From: Vreelandella glaciei
GTDB taxonomy: Bacteria; Pseudomonadota; Gammaproteobacteria; Pseudomonadales; Halomonadaceae
Direction: 5' to 3'
Length of the DNA: 64,000 nt
Assembly (NCBI RefSeq): GCF_013415125.1
Contig: NZ_JACCDE010000020.1
Location: 40,065 to 104,064 of the forward strand
Both the position numbers and the translations under genes were made by a program. Positions 9,304-17,854 of this stretch are shown in pieces. Position 1 is the first letter of the stretch; each line of letters starts with the position of its first letter. Below the pieces are notes generated by a model. That model saw nothing but the letters and a program-made list of their open reading frames with translations, was not told the origin of the DNA and searched no databases.

Positions 9304-9507
9304 ATGGCAACTGGCACCGTTAAATGGTTTAACGACACTAAAGGCTTTGGCTTTATTTCTCCTGACGACAATGGCGACGACCTGTTCGCGCATTTCTCTG
9401 AAATTCAGTCTGAAGGTTTCAAATCTCTGCAAGACGGCCAGAAGGTTTCCTTCGACGTCACCCAGGGTAAAAAAGGCCTTCAGGCTTCTAACATCAAAGT
9501 TGTTTAA
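9304..9507 (+). CDS. Cold-shock protein, CspA family
   Basis: A 67-residue single cold-shock domain. RNA-binding motifs [15 protein letters not shown] (RNP1, residues 6-20) and DLFAHFSEI (RNP2, residues 26-34) are intact, and the length is standard. It acts as an RNA chaperone that melts secondary structure; whether it is cold-induced or constitutive cannot be told. It is monocistronic, with a long leader, a GAGG ribosome site and its own terminator. Confidence 0.95.
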   Translation: MATGTVKWFNDTKGFGFISPDDNGDDLFAHFSEIQSEGFKSLQDGQKVSFDVTQGKKGLQASNIKVV

Positions 9508-9566
9508 GTTAATTCTTAAATATTGAGATGTTAGCAATCACCGCCTAGCGTTGATTGACCAAGGGA

Positions 9567-9589
9567 CCCCGCCAAGTGCGGGGTTTTTT
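9567..9589 (+). terminator. Terminator of the cold-shock gene
   Basis: Six-pair G+C stem (9567-9572 with 9578-9583), five-base loop, then six T (9584-9589). Confidence 0.93.
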
Positions 9590-9620
9590 GTATTTATAAG
9601 ATTGAGTGCAACGACACTTA

Positions 9621-9664
9621 CCTCACACCTCACACCTCACACCTCACACCTCACACCTCACACC
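9621..9664. repeat. Heptanucleotide tandem repeat, six copies
   Basis: CCTCACA is repeated six times without error (9621-9662), plus two more bases. It lies between the csp terminator and the SLC13 gene. Perfect heptamer arrays of this kind are prone to slippage, so copy number may vary among cells. Confidence 0.97.
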
Positions 9665-9767
9665 GGTATATTCTATTTTGTTCTTTAAATGTTTCTAAAA
9701 ATAACTTTTTAGAATATAAGGCTGGCCTCACAATACTACCCTGTTTATTTATTAGGGTGTGGTGGTG

Positions 9768-11537
9768 ATGTCGCTAGATGCTTGGATTGCCGTAGGAGTG
9801 GTGCTGACTATTTTCCCGCTAATGGCGTTTGCCCGCCTAGGCCCGGATATTATTCTGCTGGGCGCGGTGATTGTGTTGATGACGCTGGGCGTGATTGACC
9901 CACAGCAGGCGCTGGGGGGCTTTTCCAATAGCGGCTTATTCACCGTTGCCTTTATGTATGTACTGGTGGCAAGCATTCGTGAAACCGGCGGTATCGATCT
10001 GATCATTCGCTATGTGCTTGGCCGTCCCCATAAAGAAAGAGGCGCGCTGGTACGCCTCTTGCTGCCTGTGGCAGCACTCAGCGCCTTCGTTAATAACACG
10101 CCTGTGGTTGCCACCTACATTCCGGCCGTAATGAGCTGGAGCCGGAGGCTGCGTTTATCTCCTCAGCGGTTGCTGATGCCGCTCAGTTTTGCGTCTATTC
10201 TAGGCGGTACGATTACTTTATTTGGTACCAGCACTAACTTAGTGGTGCATGGGCTGCTGCTGGAACATTACCCCGAACTGGGGATGGGACTGTTGGATTT
10301 AGCCTGGGTAGGTATTCCTGTGGCAGTGGTGGGGCTCGTTTATCTGATCGTACTGGGGCCGCGTTTACTGCCTTCCCGGGAAGGGGTGGCCAAGGCATTT
10401 GCCAATCCCCGTGAGTTCACCATTGAAATGGAGGTCGACCCGGCGGGCGTGCTGGTCGACCGCAGCGTTGAAGAAGCCGGGCTGCGCCATTTGCAGGAGC
10501 TATTTCTGGTTGAAATTGAGCGCGCGGGCAACGTGGTGAGCGTGGTGGGTCCCGGCGAGCAGTTAAAGGGCGGTGATCGCCTGGTGTTTGCGGGCACCTC
10601 TGATGCCGCAGTGGAGCTGCAGCAAATTCGGGGTTTGATTCCTTCTCGGGATGATACGTCCAGTCTGGAGAAAGAGTTTAAGGAGCGCCGCTTGGTCGAG
10701 GCGGTGGTTTCTAACCAGTGCCAGTTTATTGGCCAGCGTATTCGCGACGGCCACTTTAGAACCTTGTATGGGGCGGCGGTGCTGGCGATCTGCCGCGGTG
10801 GCGAACGCGTCAAAGGCAATCTAGGTCAGGTTCGGCTTCAGCCCGCTGATGTGCTCCTGCTGGAAGCACGGCCGCCGTTTATCGAGCGGCATCGCCAATC
10901 CCGTGACTTCCTGCTGATTAGCGAGCTGAATGGCGCGGCGCGGCCGATACACGAAAAGGCGCCACTCGCCTGGGGGCTACTGTTAGGCGCTGTGCTGCTC
11001 GCCGCCCTGGGCGTGTTGAGCATGTTGAACGCCGCGATGTTAGGGGCGGCATTAGCGCTGTTGACAGGGTGTTGCTCGGTGGGGGCGGCCAAACGTGGCC
11101 TTGATACCCAAGTGCTGTTAACCATTGCTGCTTCCTTTGGCGTGGGTGCCGCGCTGCAAAGCTCCGGCGCCGCTGAGGTCATTGCCGGGAGTTTGCTTAC
11201 CTTAGTGGCGGGGAATCCTTTGCTACTGCTGATCGGCACTTACTGTGTGGTTGCGCTACTCACTGAACTGGTGACCAATAACGCCGCCGCAGTGATTATT
11301 TTTCCGGTGGTGATGAGCGCGGCAGAAAGCCTGGGCGTTAGCCCGATGCCTTATGTGGTGGCGGTGATGTTTGCTGCCTCAGCCAGCTTTTTAACCCCCA
11401 TTGGGTATCAAACCAACCTGATGGTATATGGCCCCGGGGGCTATCGGGTGAGCGATTTTCTGCGTTTGGGGTGTGGTTTGAATATACTGACCGGGGCGAT
11501 AGCGCTACTCTTGATCCCTTTGGTGTGGCCCTTTTAA
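9768..11537 (+). CDS. SLC13-type anion permease with two RCK_C domains
   Basis: About 590 residues. Two hydrophobic halves (roughly 1-200 and 400-590) carry the repeated motifs FVNNTPVVATYIPAVMSW and LVTNNAAAVIIFPVVMSA plus GTSTNLVVHG and PIGYQTNLMVYGPG, typical of SLC13/DASS-like sodium-coupled permeases. Between them lie two RCK_C (TrkA-C) modules at about 205-285 and 305-385, likely ligand-sensing. Related proteins have been linked to sulfate or other anion uptake; the substrate is not visible here. GTG codons at 9759, 9762 and 9765 precede the ATG at 9768 in frame, and the exact start is uncertain. The gene stands alone. Confidence 0.85.
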   Translation: MSLDAWIAVGVVLTIFPLMAFARLGPDIILLGAVIVLMTLGVIDPQQALGGFSNSGLFTVAFMYVLVASIRETGGIDLIIRYVLGRPHKERGALVRLLLPVAALSAFVNNTPVVATYIPAVMSWSRRLRLSPQRLLMPLSFASILGGTITLFGTSTNLVVHGLLLEHYPELGMGLLDLAWVGIPVAVVGLVYLIVLGPRLLPSREGVAKAFANPREFTIEMEVDPAGVLVDRSVEEAGLRHLQELFLVEIERAGNVVSVVGPGEQLKGGDRLVFAGTSDAAVELQQIRGLIPSRDDTSSLEKEFKERRLVEAVVSNQCQFIGQRIRDGHFRTLYGAAVLAICRGGERVKGNLGQVRLQPADVLLLEARPPFIERHRQSRDFLLISELNGAARPIHEKAPLAWGLLLGAVLLAALGVLSMLNAAMLGAALALLTGCCSVGAAKRGLDTQVLLTIAASFGVGAALQSSGAAEVIAGSLLTLVAGNPLLLLIGTYCVVALLTELVTNNAAAVIIFPVVMSAAESLGVSPMPYVVAVMFAASASFLTPIGYQTNLMVYGPGGYRVSDFLRLGCGLNILTGAIALLLIPLVWPF

Positions 11538-11646
11538 GCGAAGTACGCCCTTTTTAACAGACGATGGTCATTTAAAGCGCTGGCCTGCTCGCTGTTAACG
11601 CAGGTTTGCGCTAGGGTGACGCCTTTTGGATAAGGAATACGATGTT

Positions 11647-12312
11647 ATGACTGCTCCTGGCGAACTGATTATTGAACCAAAAGATGGTCAACCCGCCGAT
11701 GCGTGTGTGTTTATTATTCACGGCTTAGGTGCGGACGGGCACGATTTTGAGCCGCTGGTACCCGCATTAGCGCTACCTAAAGATTCACATGTGCGCTTTA
11801 TTATGCCCCATGCGCCACGCCTGCCGGTGACTGTCAATGGCGGTATGGTCATGCCCGCTTGGTACGATATTCTTGCCATGGATTTGGGGCGCCGGGTAGA
11901 TGAGAGCCAGCTTAAGAAATCCGCTGAACGCATCCAGGCGCTGATCCAAGAGCAGATCGACCAGGGTATCGATAGCCAGCGCATTATTGTGGCGGGCTTT
12001 TCACAAGGGGGCGCTGTTGCCTATCACGCAGCGCTTACTTTTCCCGCGCCGCTGGGCGGGCTGTTGGCGATGTCGACCTACTTTGCGACGGCCGACAATA
12101 TTGAGCTAGCGGAAGCCAACCGCCAGATCCCGATCGAAGTTCAGCACGGGAATTTTGATCCGATTGTGCCCGAGAGCCTGGGCCGCAGCGGTGCTGATCG
12201 CTTAAAAGCGATGGGCTATGCGGTTAATTATCGCCAATACCCCATGGCGCATGCACTCTGCCCGCAGCAGGTTAACGATATTGGAAAGTGGCTAAATACT
12301 CGCCTAAGCTGA
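11647..12312 (+). CDS. Carboxylesterase / phospholipase family alpha/beta hydrolase
   Basis: A 221-residue alpha/beta hydrolase of the small carboxylesterase (phospholipase/acyl-protein-thioesterase-like) family. The oxyanion region FIIHGLGADGHDF is at about 22-34. The nucleophile Ser is in AGFSQGGAV (Ser119), the Asp in GNFDPIVP and the His in YPMAHALCP, completing the triad in order. It hydrolyses short acyl esters in vitro in characterised homologues; the natural substrate is unknown. The ATG at 11647 has AAGGA upstream; the in-frame TTG at 11626 is rejected. Cytoplasmic, no signal peptide. Confidence 0.88.
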   Translation: MTAPGELIIEPKDGQPADACVFIIHGLGADGHDFEPLVPALALPKDSHVRFIMPHAPRLPVTVNGGMVMPAWYDILAMDLGRRVDESQLKKSAERIQALIQEQIDQGIDSQRIIVAGFSQGGAVAYHAALTFPAPLGGLLAMSTYFATADNIELAEANRQIPIEVQHGNFDPIVPESLGRSGADRLKAMGYAVNYRQYPMAHALCPQQVNDIGKWLNTRLS

Positions 12313-12352
12313 GCGCTTATTCGTGACCGATGCAAGGATGTAGCGAAAACGA

Positions 12353-13033
12353 ATGATAGCTTCCTTTGATGCAATAGAAGTGCTGCTGGCGCTGTGCTTA
12401 ACGGGGTCGGCGTTTGTGTGCCTGTTTGATCGCCATCTGATTCGCGCCTGTTGTTTCTTCGTCGTGTTTGCAGTCTCGATGGTGTTGGCTTGGTGGCAAC
12501 TTGGCGCACCCTGGCTGGCAGCGGCAGAGTTGTTGCTGGGGGTGATGCTGACAAGTCCATGCTTTTTCTATGCGCTGGGCCATCTTTCTCCAGGCGCTTC
12601 AGCACCTCTTAAGCGTGATCAATTTAGCGAGCCTTGGTCTCGAGTGGCCATGCGCGTGGTGTTGGCGCTGGTCTGGTTTGTCATGGTGGGTGCGGCCATT
12701 CGCTTCGTTATCGCCGACATGGTGTATTCACCTGCCGAACATCCGCTACTGCTGGCCGGGGTGCTCATCGCCGCTACTGCCTTGGCTGCGTTTGCCCTAC
12801 ACCGCCATCTATTCAGGCGCCTGTTGGCATTTAATCTGCTTGGTTCGGGTGTATTTATACTGTTGTCTGGTGTGGCAGGCAGCTCAGCAGCTGCCCAAGC
12901 GTTAATAAGTGTGGGGCTGCTGGTTGCTTGGTTGGGTTCGATGCTCGGGGCCTTACTCATCCGACAGTTAATGCACCTAGAGGGAGTCGAGGCGCTGGGG
13001 CGTGACGGCGAGCCCAAAGAGAGCACGACATGA
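12353..13033 (+). CDS. Fused MbhD (DUF4040)-like and MnhC/NuoK-like membrane subunit
   Basis: A 226-residue very hydrophobic protein in two parts. Residues ~1-80 resemble the DUF4040/MbhD domain that forms the N-terminal part of MrpB-type subunits, with LGAPWLAAAELLLGVMLTS in place of the usual GAPDVALTEA pattern. Residues ~130-215 resemble MnhC/NuoK, with the FRRLLAFNLLGSGVFILLSG core. The acidic positions of the classical motifs are partly lost. The stop overlaps the next ATG (ATGA). It is the first of four coupled genes encoding a complex-I/Mrp-like membrane arm. The fusion is my reading from motif patterns and would need structure prediction to confirm. Confidence 0.62.
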   Translation: MIASFDAIEVLLALCLTGSAFVCLFDRHLIRACCFFVVFAVSMVLAWWQLGAPWLAAAELLLGVMLTSPCFFYALGHLSPGASAPLKRDQFSEPWSRVAMRVVLALVWFVMVGAAIRFVIADMVYSPAEHPLLLAGVLIAATALAAFALHRHLFRRLLAFNLLGSGVFILLSGVAGSSAAAQALISVGLLVAWLGSMLGALLIRQLMHLEGVEALGRDGEPKESTT

Positions 13034-14520
13034 TTTGGCGCTTTGGTCTTTTCGATAGCACGTTTGCGCCGCTTGCTACTACCCACTGGGCGCTATTGGT
13101 AGCGCTTGTTTTTCCGCTACTGCTGGGAGTGCTGGGGGCTTTATTTCCACCCAAGCGTGCCTTTCCCGTAGCGCTGGCTAGCCTGCCCGTATTGGCGTCT
13201 GGGGTGATGCTGCTATCTGCCTTTGACCAGTCGGGATTGCTGAGTTGGCAGTGGGAAATCGCCGGTCTTATCCTGTCGCTGCGCTTAAACGGGTTGAGCG
13301 TACTGTTACTGCTGACAACTCAGTGTATCGGCGTTGCCGCAGCGCTCTACACGCCTGGCTATTTGCGTCTAAGCGAAACCGGGCCGCTGGCACGTTGGCT
13401 GTGGCCATTGATGGGCGTGGTGCTGAGCGCGCTGTCATTAATTTGGTTAGCCACCGACTTACTCACTCTGTATATAGCGTTGGAATTAATGGGCCTAGCC
13501 GCGGTAGGCATGCTAATGCTGTCCGGAAAGGCGCCTGCGTTGCTGGCGGGTATGCGCTATTTACTGTTGGCGTTAGTCGGGTCGCTAACGTATCTACTGG
13601 GAATCGCACTGATTCTGGGCCACTGGGGGCGTTTGGATCTGCAGGGCTTGGCTAAGGTGATAGAGCCGGGCCCGGTGGCTTGGTTCGCCGCTGCGCTCAT
13701 AGGTGCTGGGTTGGCTTTGAAAGCGGCGCTGTTTCCCTTGCACGCTTGGCTGACCCCCGTTCACGAAAATGCTTGGACGCCGGTGAGCGCGCTGCATGCC
13801 GGGCTGGTCATCAAAGCCTCCCTGTTCATGCTGCTACAGCTATGGAGCATCCTTCTTCCTGATACGTTCTATGCCCCTCGCGTCATTGCCTGGTTAGGCT
13901 TGCTGGCGATTGTATGGGGTGGGCTACTGGCGTGGCGTACCGACTCGCTTAAAACCTTGGTGGCTTCCTCAACCGTCGCGCAGTTGGGCTATCTGATGGT
14001 GGCTTTTCCGCTGTTACTGGGACCGGATATTGCGCCGTTACCGCGTGCCTTGGCGTGGGAAGGTTTTTGGCTGCAGCTGGTGGGGCACGCCTTTGCCAAA
14101 GCGGCCATGTTTATGGCGGCTGGCAATCTGATATTGGCCACTGGGGAGCACACCCTTAAAGGTTTGGCAGGAACCAGCCGCCGTTTGCCACTTTCGTTAC
14201 TCGTGTTTGGCATTGCTTCGATTACCTTGATGGGCCTACCGCCCAGTTCTGGCTTCACCGCTAAATGGATGCTGCTTCAGGCCATGATCATCACCCAGCA
14301 GTGGTGGGCGGTGGCGGCCCTATTAACCGGTACGCTGCTGACGGCGGCTTATGTATTTCGCATGTTTCGCTACTCTTTTGATGAGACGGCGCCGCGCCAT
14401 CGTTATCAACCCTTGGCGCCGGGCATGGATCTGATCGCACTAACGCTGGCTCTGATTGCGTTCGCCCTGGGGCTATTGGCGCATTTCCCGCTGGAATTGA
14501 TGCACGGAGGCAGCCCATGA
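13030..14520 (+). CDS. Proton/cation-translocating antiporter-like subunit 1 (NuoN/MrpD type)
   Basis: A 496-residue polytopic membrane protein of the NuoL/M/N-MrpA/D family, which translocates H+ or exchanges it for Na+. The TM5 glutamate is present (LYIALELMGLAAVG, Glu152). The TM7 lysine (GLALKAALFPLHAWL) and TM8 lysine (HAGLVIKASLF) are also present, so the usual proton path looks complete. ATG overlaps the preceding stop, and its own stop overlaps the next ATG. No NADH-oxidising or hydrogenase subunits lie nearby. The partner that would drive or gate it is unknown. Confidence 0.85.
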   Translation: MIWRFGLFDSTFAPLATTHWALLVALVFPLLLGVLGALFPPKRAFPVALASLPVLASGVMLLSAFDQSGLLSWQWEIAGLILSLRLNGLSVLLLLTTQCIGVAAALYTPGYLRLSETGPLARWLWPLMGVVLSALSLIWLATDLLTLYIALELMGLAAVGMLMLSGKAPALLAGMRYLLLALVGSLTYLLGIALILGHWGRLDLQGLAKVIEPGPVAWFAAALIGAGLALKAALFPLHAWLTPVHENAWTPVSALHAGLVIKASLFMLLQLWSILLPDTFYAPRVIAWLGLLAIVWGGLLAWRTDSLKTLVASSTVAQLGYLMVAFPLLLGPDIAPLPRALAWEGFWLQLVGHAFAKAAMFMAAGNLILATGEHTLKGLAGTSRRLPLSLLVFGIASITLMGLPPSSGFTAKWMLLQAMIITQQWWAVAALLTGTLLTAAYVFRMFRYSFDETAPRHRYQPLAPGMDLIALTLALIAFALGLLAHFPLELMHGGSP

Positions 14521-16022
14521 ACGCCGCATGGTTACCGTTAACCGCTTTGGCCACCTCCCTGCTGGTGGCCGTGACTATTTTCGCCTTACCAGAAGAGGCC
14601 AGGCGGCTACGCACGACAATTAACATTGGCGCGGCGGTGGTGAAGATTATTTTGGTCACCCTGATGGTCAGGCGAGTGGCCGCCGGTCATGAAGACATTT
14701 TTAGTTTCCAGGTGATAGGCGGCCTTGATTTTGTGCTGCGGATCGATGCCTTGGGCGTGATGTTTGCGGGGTTATCGTCACTGCTTTGGCTCTGTACCAC
14801 GATTTACGCCATTGGTTACTTGGAAGGCTCTGCCAATCGAAAGCGCTTCTTTGGCTTTTTTAGTCTTTGCGTGGCGAGCACTATCGGCATTGCGCTGGCT
14901 GATAATCTATTTACCTTTTTGATTTTCTACGAAATGTTGACGCTCTCCACTTATCCACTGGTGGTTCACCGAGGGACGGAGAAAGCCCTCAATGCGGGAC
15001 GCGTCTATTTGCGCTACACGCTAAGCGCAGGTGTGGTATTGCTACTGGGCGCGGTACTGCTGAATAACTTAACGGGTGATCAATCGTTCTCTTCTGAAGA
15101 GGGCTTGGGCGACTACTTAAACGATCATCGTGGCCTGCTAACGTTAATATTTATCCTGCTAGTCAGTGGGTTGGCGGTCAAAGCTGCCATGGTGCCGCTG
15201 CATGGCTGGCTGCCTAGGGCTATGGTGGCACCCGCCCCGGTCAGTGCGCTGCTGCACGCGGTCGCGGTGGTGAAGGCTGGTGCCTTCGGGATTCTACGGG
15301 TCGTTTACGATCTGTATGGGATTGAACTTAGCGTGGAGTTGGGCGTTATTACCGGGCTAGCGGTGGCGGCGTCTATTACGATTATTTATGGCTCGCTCAG
15401 GGCCATTGCCCAACAGGAGCTGAAGCCACTCCTGGCATTTTCTACGGTCAGCCAAGTCTCCTACGTCATTCTGGGAATAGGCATATTCGGCCCTTTTGGT
15501 ACGGTCGGGGCGTTGGCGCACTTGCTCCACCAAGGTTTGATGAAGGTTACGTTATTCTTCTGTGCGGGCAACTACGCTGAAGAGCTGGGCATTCATCGCA
15601 TTGATGAAATAGACGGTGCCGGTAAACGAATGCCGTTGACCAGTATTGCGTTTACCATCGGCGCGTTAGGCATGATTGGACTTCCTCCTGTCGCTGGATT
15701 TATTACCAAATGGTATCTCGGCGTTGGCGCGATACAGGCTGAAATGTATTGGGTGGTCGCTGTGTTGGTGGCTAGCAGCACGCTCAATGCCATGTACTTT
15801 TTACCGATTTTGCACCGTCTCTGGTTTCGCCCCGGGCCCTCCCACGGCAAAGGAAATTGGCCTCATGAGCAGCGCTTAGGGCGTTTAGAAACCCATGGCT
15901 GGTTGCTGTGGCCAATGATGTTTACTGCGCTGATAAGCCTTGGGGCCGGGCTGTTTGCAGGGCTTCCGTATAGCCCCCTGGATTGGGCAGCCCGGGTAGC
16001 AAGCGGGGAGTACCTGCCATGA
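14517..16022 (+). CDS. Proton/cation-translocating antiporter-like subunit 2 (MrpD/NuoM type)
   Basis: A 501-residue subunit of the same family, closest in motif pattern to MrpD/NuoM. It has FLIFYEMLTLSTYPLVVH (TM5 Glu139), GLAVKAAMVPLHGWLPRAM (TM7 Lys) and the proline-rich APAPVSALLHAVAVVKAG loop-helix with the second Lys. The GFITKWYLG segment near residue 395 is also typical. All residues known to matter for translocation seem intact. Coupled by ATGA overlaps to the genes on both sides. Confidence 0.87.
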   Translation: MNAAWLPLTALATSLLVAVTIFALPEEARRLRTTINIGAAVVKIILVTLMVRRVAAGHEDIFSFQVIGGLDFVLRIDALGVMFAGLSSLLWLCTTIYAIGYLEGSANRKRFFGFFSLCVASTIGIALADNLFTFLIFYEMLTLSTYPLVVHRGTEKALNAGRVYLRYTLSAGVVLLLGAVLLNNLTGDQSFSSEEGLGDYLNDHRGLLTLIFILLVSGLAVKAAMVPLHGWLPRAMVAPAPVSALLHAVAVVKAGAFGILRVVYDLYGIELSVELGVITGLAVAASITIIYGSLRAIAQQELKPLLAFSTVSQVSYVILGIGIFGPFGTVGALAHLLHQGLMKVTLFFCAGNYAEELGIHRIDEIDGAGKRMPLTSIAFTIGALGMIGLPPVAGFITKWYLGVGAIQAEMYWVVAVLVASSTLNAMYFLPILHRLWFRPGPSHGKGNWPHEQRLGRLETHGWLLWPMMFTALISLGAGLFAGLPYSPLDWAARVASGEYLP

Positions 16023-17791
16023 TAACGCTACTGCTTGCGCTGGCACTGCTGTGGCCCTTCGGCGTTATGGGGCATGCCGTGTGGCTCGCCTACCGCGCGC
16101 CCGAGTCACAGCGTGACTACTTTTCAGTGCTGTGGCTAAGCGCCGCTTGGCCATCGCTGTTATTGGCTTACGTTGGGGAAGCGCAGTGGACAATGGATGC
16201 CTGGATGCTAGGTGGGGAGTGGGAATTAAACTCGCTGAGCCGCCCATGGCTAGCGTTCACCGCACTGCTCTGGAGTTTGGCAGCGGTACACGCGAGGGGA
16301 TATTTTGCAGCGGAGCAGGCGCAAGCACAGCGAGGGGATCAAGATGCACAGCGACGCCTGCTGCGGCTGGCGCTGCTATGGCCGTTAACATTACTGGGTA
16401 ATGTGCTGCTCATCATTGCCCAGGATATCGCCAGTTTCTATTTAGGCTTTGCAGTGATGACTTTTGCCGCCTACGCCCTGGTAGTGCACACCGGAACGCA
16501 AGAGGCACGCTTAGGCGCCAAGGCATACTTGATATTAGCGGTGCTGGGCGAAGGGCTAATTTTAGGCGGTTTCTTATGGTCGGCGGGAGCCGCCGACACG
16601 CTGATGCTGCAGGGGGTGCGCGAAAGCATTGTAAGCGCCGAGCACGGCGTGTGGATGGCTGCTTTGCTGTGCCTTGGCTTTGGTGTCAAAGCGGGTGTGA
16701 TTGGCTTGCACGTATGGTTGCCGTTGGCGCATCCAGCAGCGCCAGCACCTGCCAGCGCAGTGCTGAGTGGGGTGATGATTAAGGCGGGCTTACTGGGGTG
16801 GATCAGTGTGCTGCCGCTAGGCCACGCTCAGGTTTCGGGCGCTTTAGCCCAGTTTGGTCATTGGATGTTAGTGGCAGGGCTTGCGGCCGCCTTTGCAGCT
16901 GCTGTATATGGGGTGTTTCAGCGCCACCCTAAAGCCGTGTTGGCCTATTCCAGTATCAGCCAGATGGGCATGATGACCGCACTGGTGGCCATGGGATTGG
17001 TAGCGCCAGATGTTTGGCCGCTGCTGTGGCCAGGGTTAGTACTGTTTGCCGCTCATCATGCGCTTGCCAAAGGCTCGCTGTTTATGGGGACCAGCATCAG
17101 TGAACATCTGCCGCGCTGGCCGCAGCCGCTGATATGGGCCTTGCTGGCATTGCCGGGTATATCGCTGGCGGGCGCTATCGGCGCGGGCTTGGTCAGTAAA
17201 TGGGGAGTGAAAGCCCCGCTTTATGAAATGCATCATGAATCGTTGATCAAACTGCTTAGTTGGGCTGCTGTTGGTACGGCAGCACTGGTGAGCGCTGCGC
17301 TTTGGCGCCAGTGGCAGCAGCGCCATCAAGGGGGCAGCAACCGAGAGCAGTGGGGCGCCTGGTTAGTGGCCGTCATCGCCGCGCTGTTGACGCCGCTTTG
17401 GCTTCCCCTGCCTGCTGGCAGCATCGAGATGCCGCCGCTGAAAGAGTGGCTGGGGATTATGTGGCCATTTCCGGTAGGGGTACTGTTCGCCGCGGTGGGT
17501 TGGTTAGTAACGCGTCCGTTGACGGGTAAAACGCTTCCCGCGGGCGATCTATGGTGGTTCTATGCTTTTGTCGTTGGCTCGGTGCTGGTGCCGATCCGAG
17601 CTTTCGGTCACTGCTGCGGCCGGCTGAAATCGGCAAGCGTGGTAACCACTCAAAAAGCGGAAGAGACGTTGATGGGCCATTTAACTCGGCTATTGTCGGG
17701 AGAGTCCTGGCTGCGTCACCATACTAGCGGTTTAATGATGATGCTTGCCGTACTACTTGCGGCGCTACTGATGTGGGAAGGCCAGCGATGA
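16019..17791 (+). CDS. Antiporter-like subunit 3 (NuoL/MrpA-N type) lacking the TM5 glutamate
   Basis: About 590 residues from the ATG at 16019, which overlaps the preceding stop; an upstream in-frame start at 15983 is rejected because it lies inside the previous gene. It has LGFGVKAGVIGLHVWLPLAHPAAPAPASAVLSG and VMIKAG, so both TM7 and TM8 lysines are kept. The TM5 segment reads SFYLGFAVMTFAAYALVVH; aligned with the neighbouring subunit, the essential glutamate is Ala145. The C-terminal ~100 residues add a hydrophilic loop and a last helix. It may be a structural or non-pumping partner of the other two. It ends the ATGA-coupled cluster; a YihY gene follows after 63 bp. Confidence 0.8.
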   Translation: MITLLLALALLWPFGVMGHAVWLAYRAPESQRDYFSVLWLSAAWPSLLLAYVGEAQWTMDAWMLGGEWELNSLSRPWLAFTALLWSLAAVHARGYFAAEQAQAQRGDQDAQRRLLRLALLWPLTLLGNVLLIIAQDIASFYLGFAVMTFAAYALVVHTGTQEARLGAKAYLILAVLGEGLILGGFLWSAGAADTLMLQGVRESIVSAEHGVWMAALLCLGFGVKAGVIGLHVWLPLAHPAAPAPASAVLSGVMIKAGLLGWISVLPLGHAQVSGALAQFGHWMLVAGLAAAFAAAVYGVFQRHPKAVLAYSSISQMGMMTALVAMGLVAPDVWPLLWPGLVLFAAHHALAKGSLFMGTSISEHLPRWPQPLIWALLALPGISLAGAIGAGLVSKWGVKAPLYEMHHESLIKLLSWAAVGTAALVSAALWRQWQQRHQGGSNREQWGAWLVAVIAALLTPLWLPLPAGSIEMPPLKEWLGIMWPFPVGVLFAAVGWLVTRPLTGKTLPAGDLWWFYAFVVGSVLVPIRAFGHCCGRLKSASVVTTQKAEETLMGHLTRLLSGESWLRHHTSGLMMMLAVLLAALLMWEGQR

Positions 17792-17854
17792 TACGTCTGT
17801 TAGAAAAAAGGTTGTCTGGAACGTACTCAAGCAGGCTCTTATTAGGAGCACTCT

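Noticed and set aside
9621..9664. CRISPR array
   Set aside because: The units are 7 bp with no spacers and no cas genes.
15983..16018. Longer N-terminus for antiporter-like subunit 3
   Set aside because: It lies within the end of the preceding gene; the ATG at 16019 gives the ATGA overlap seen at the other junctions.
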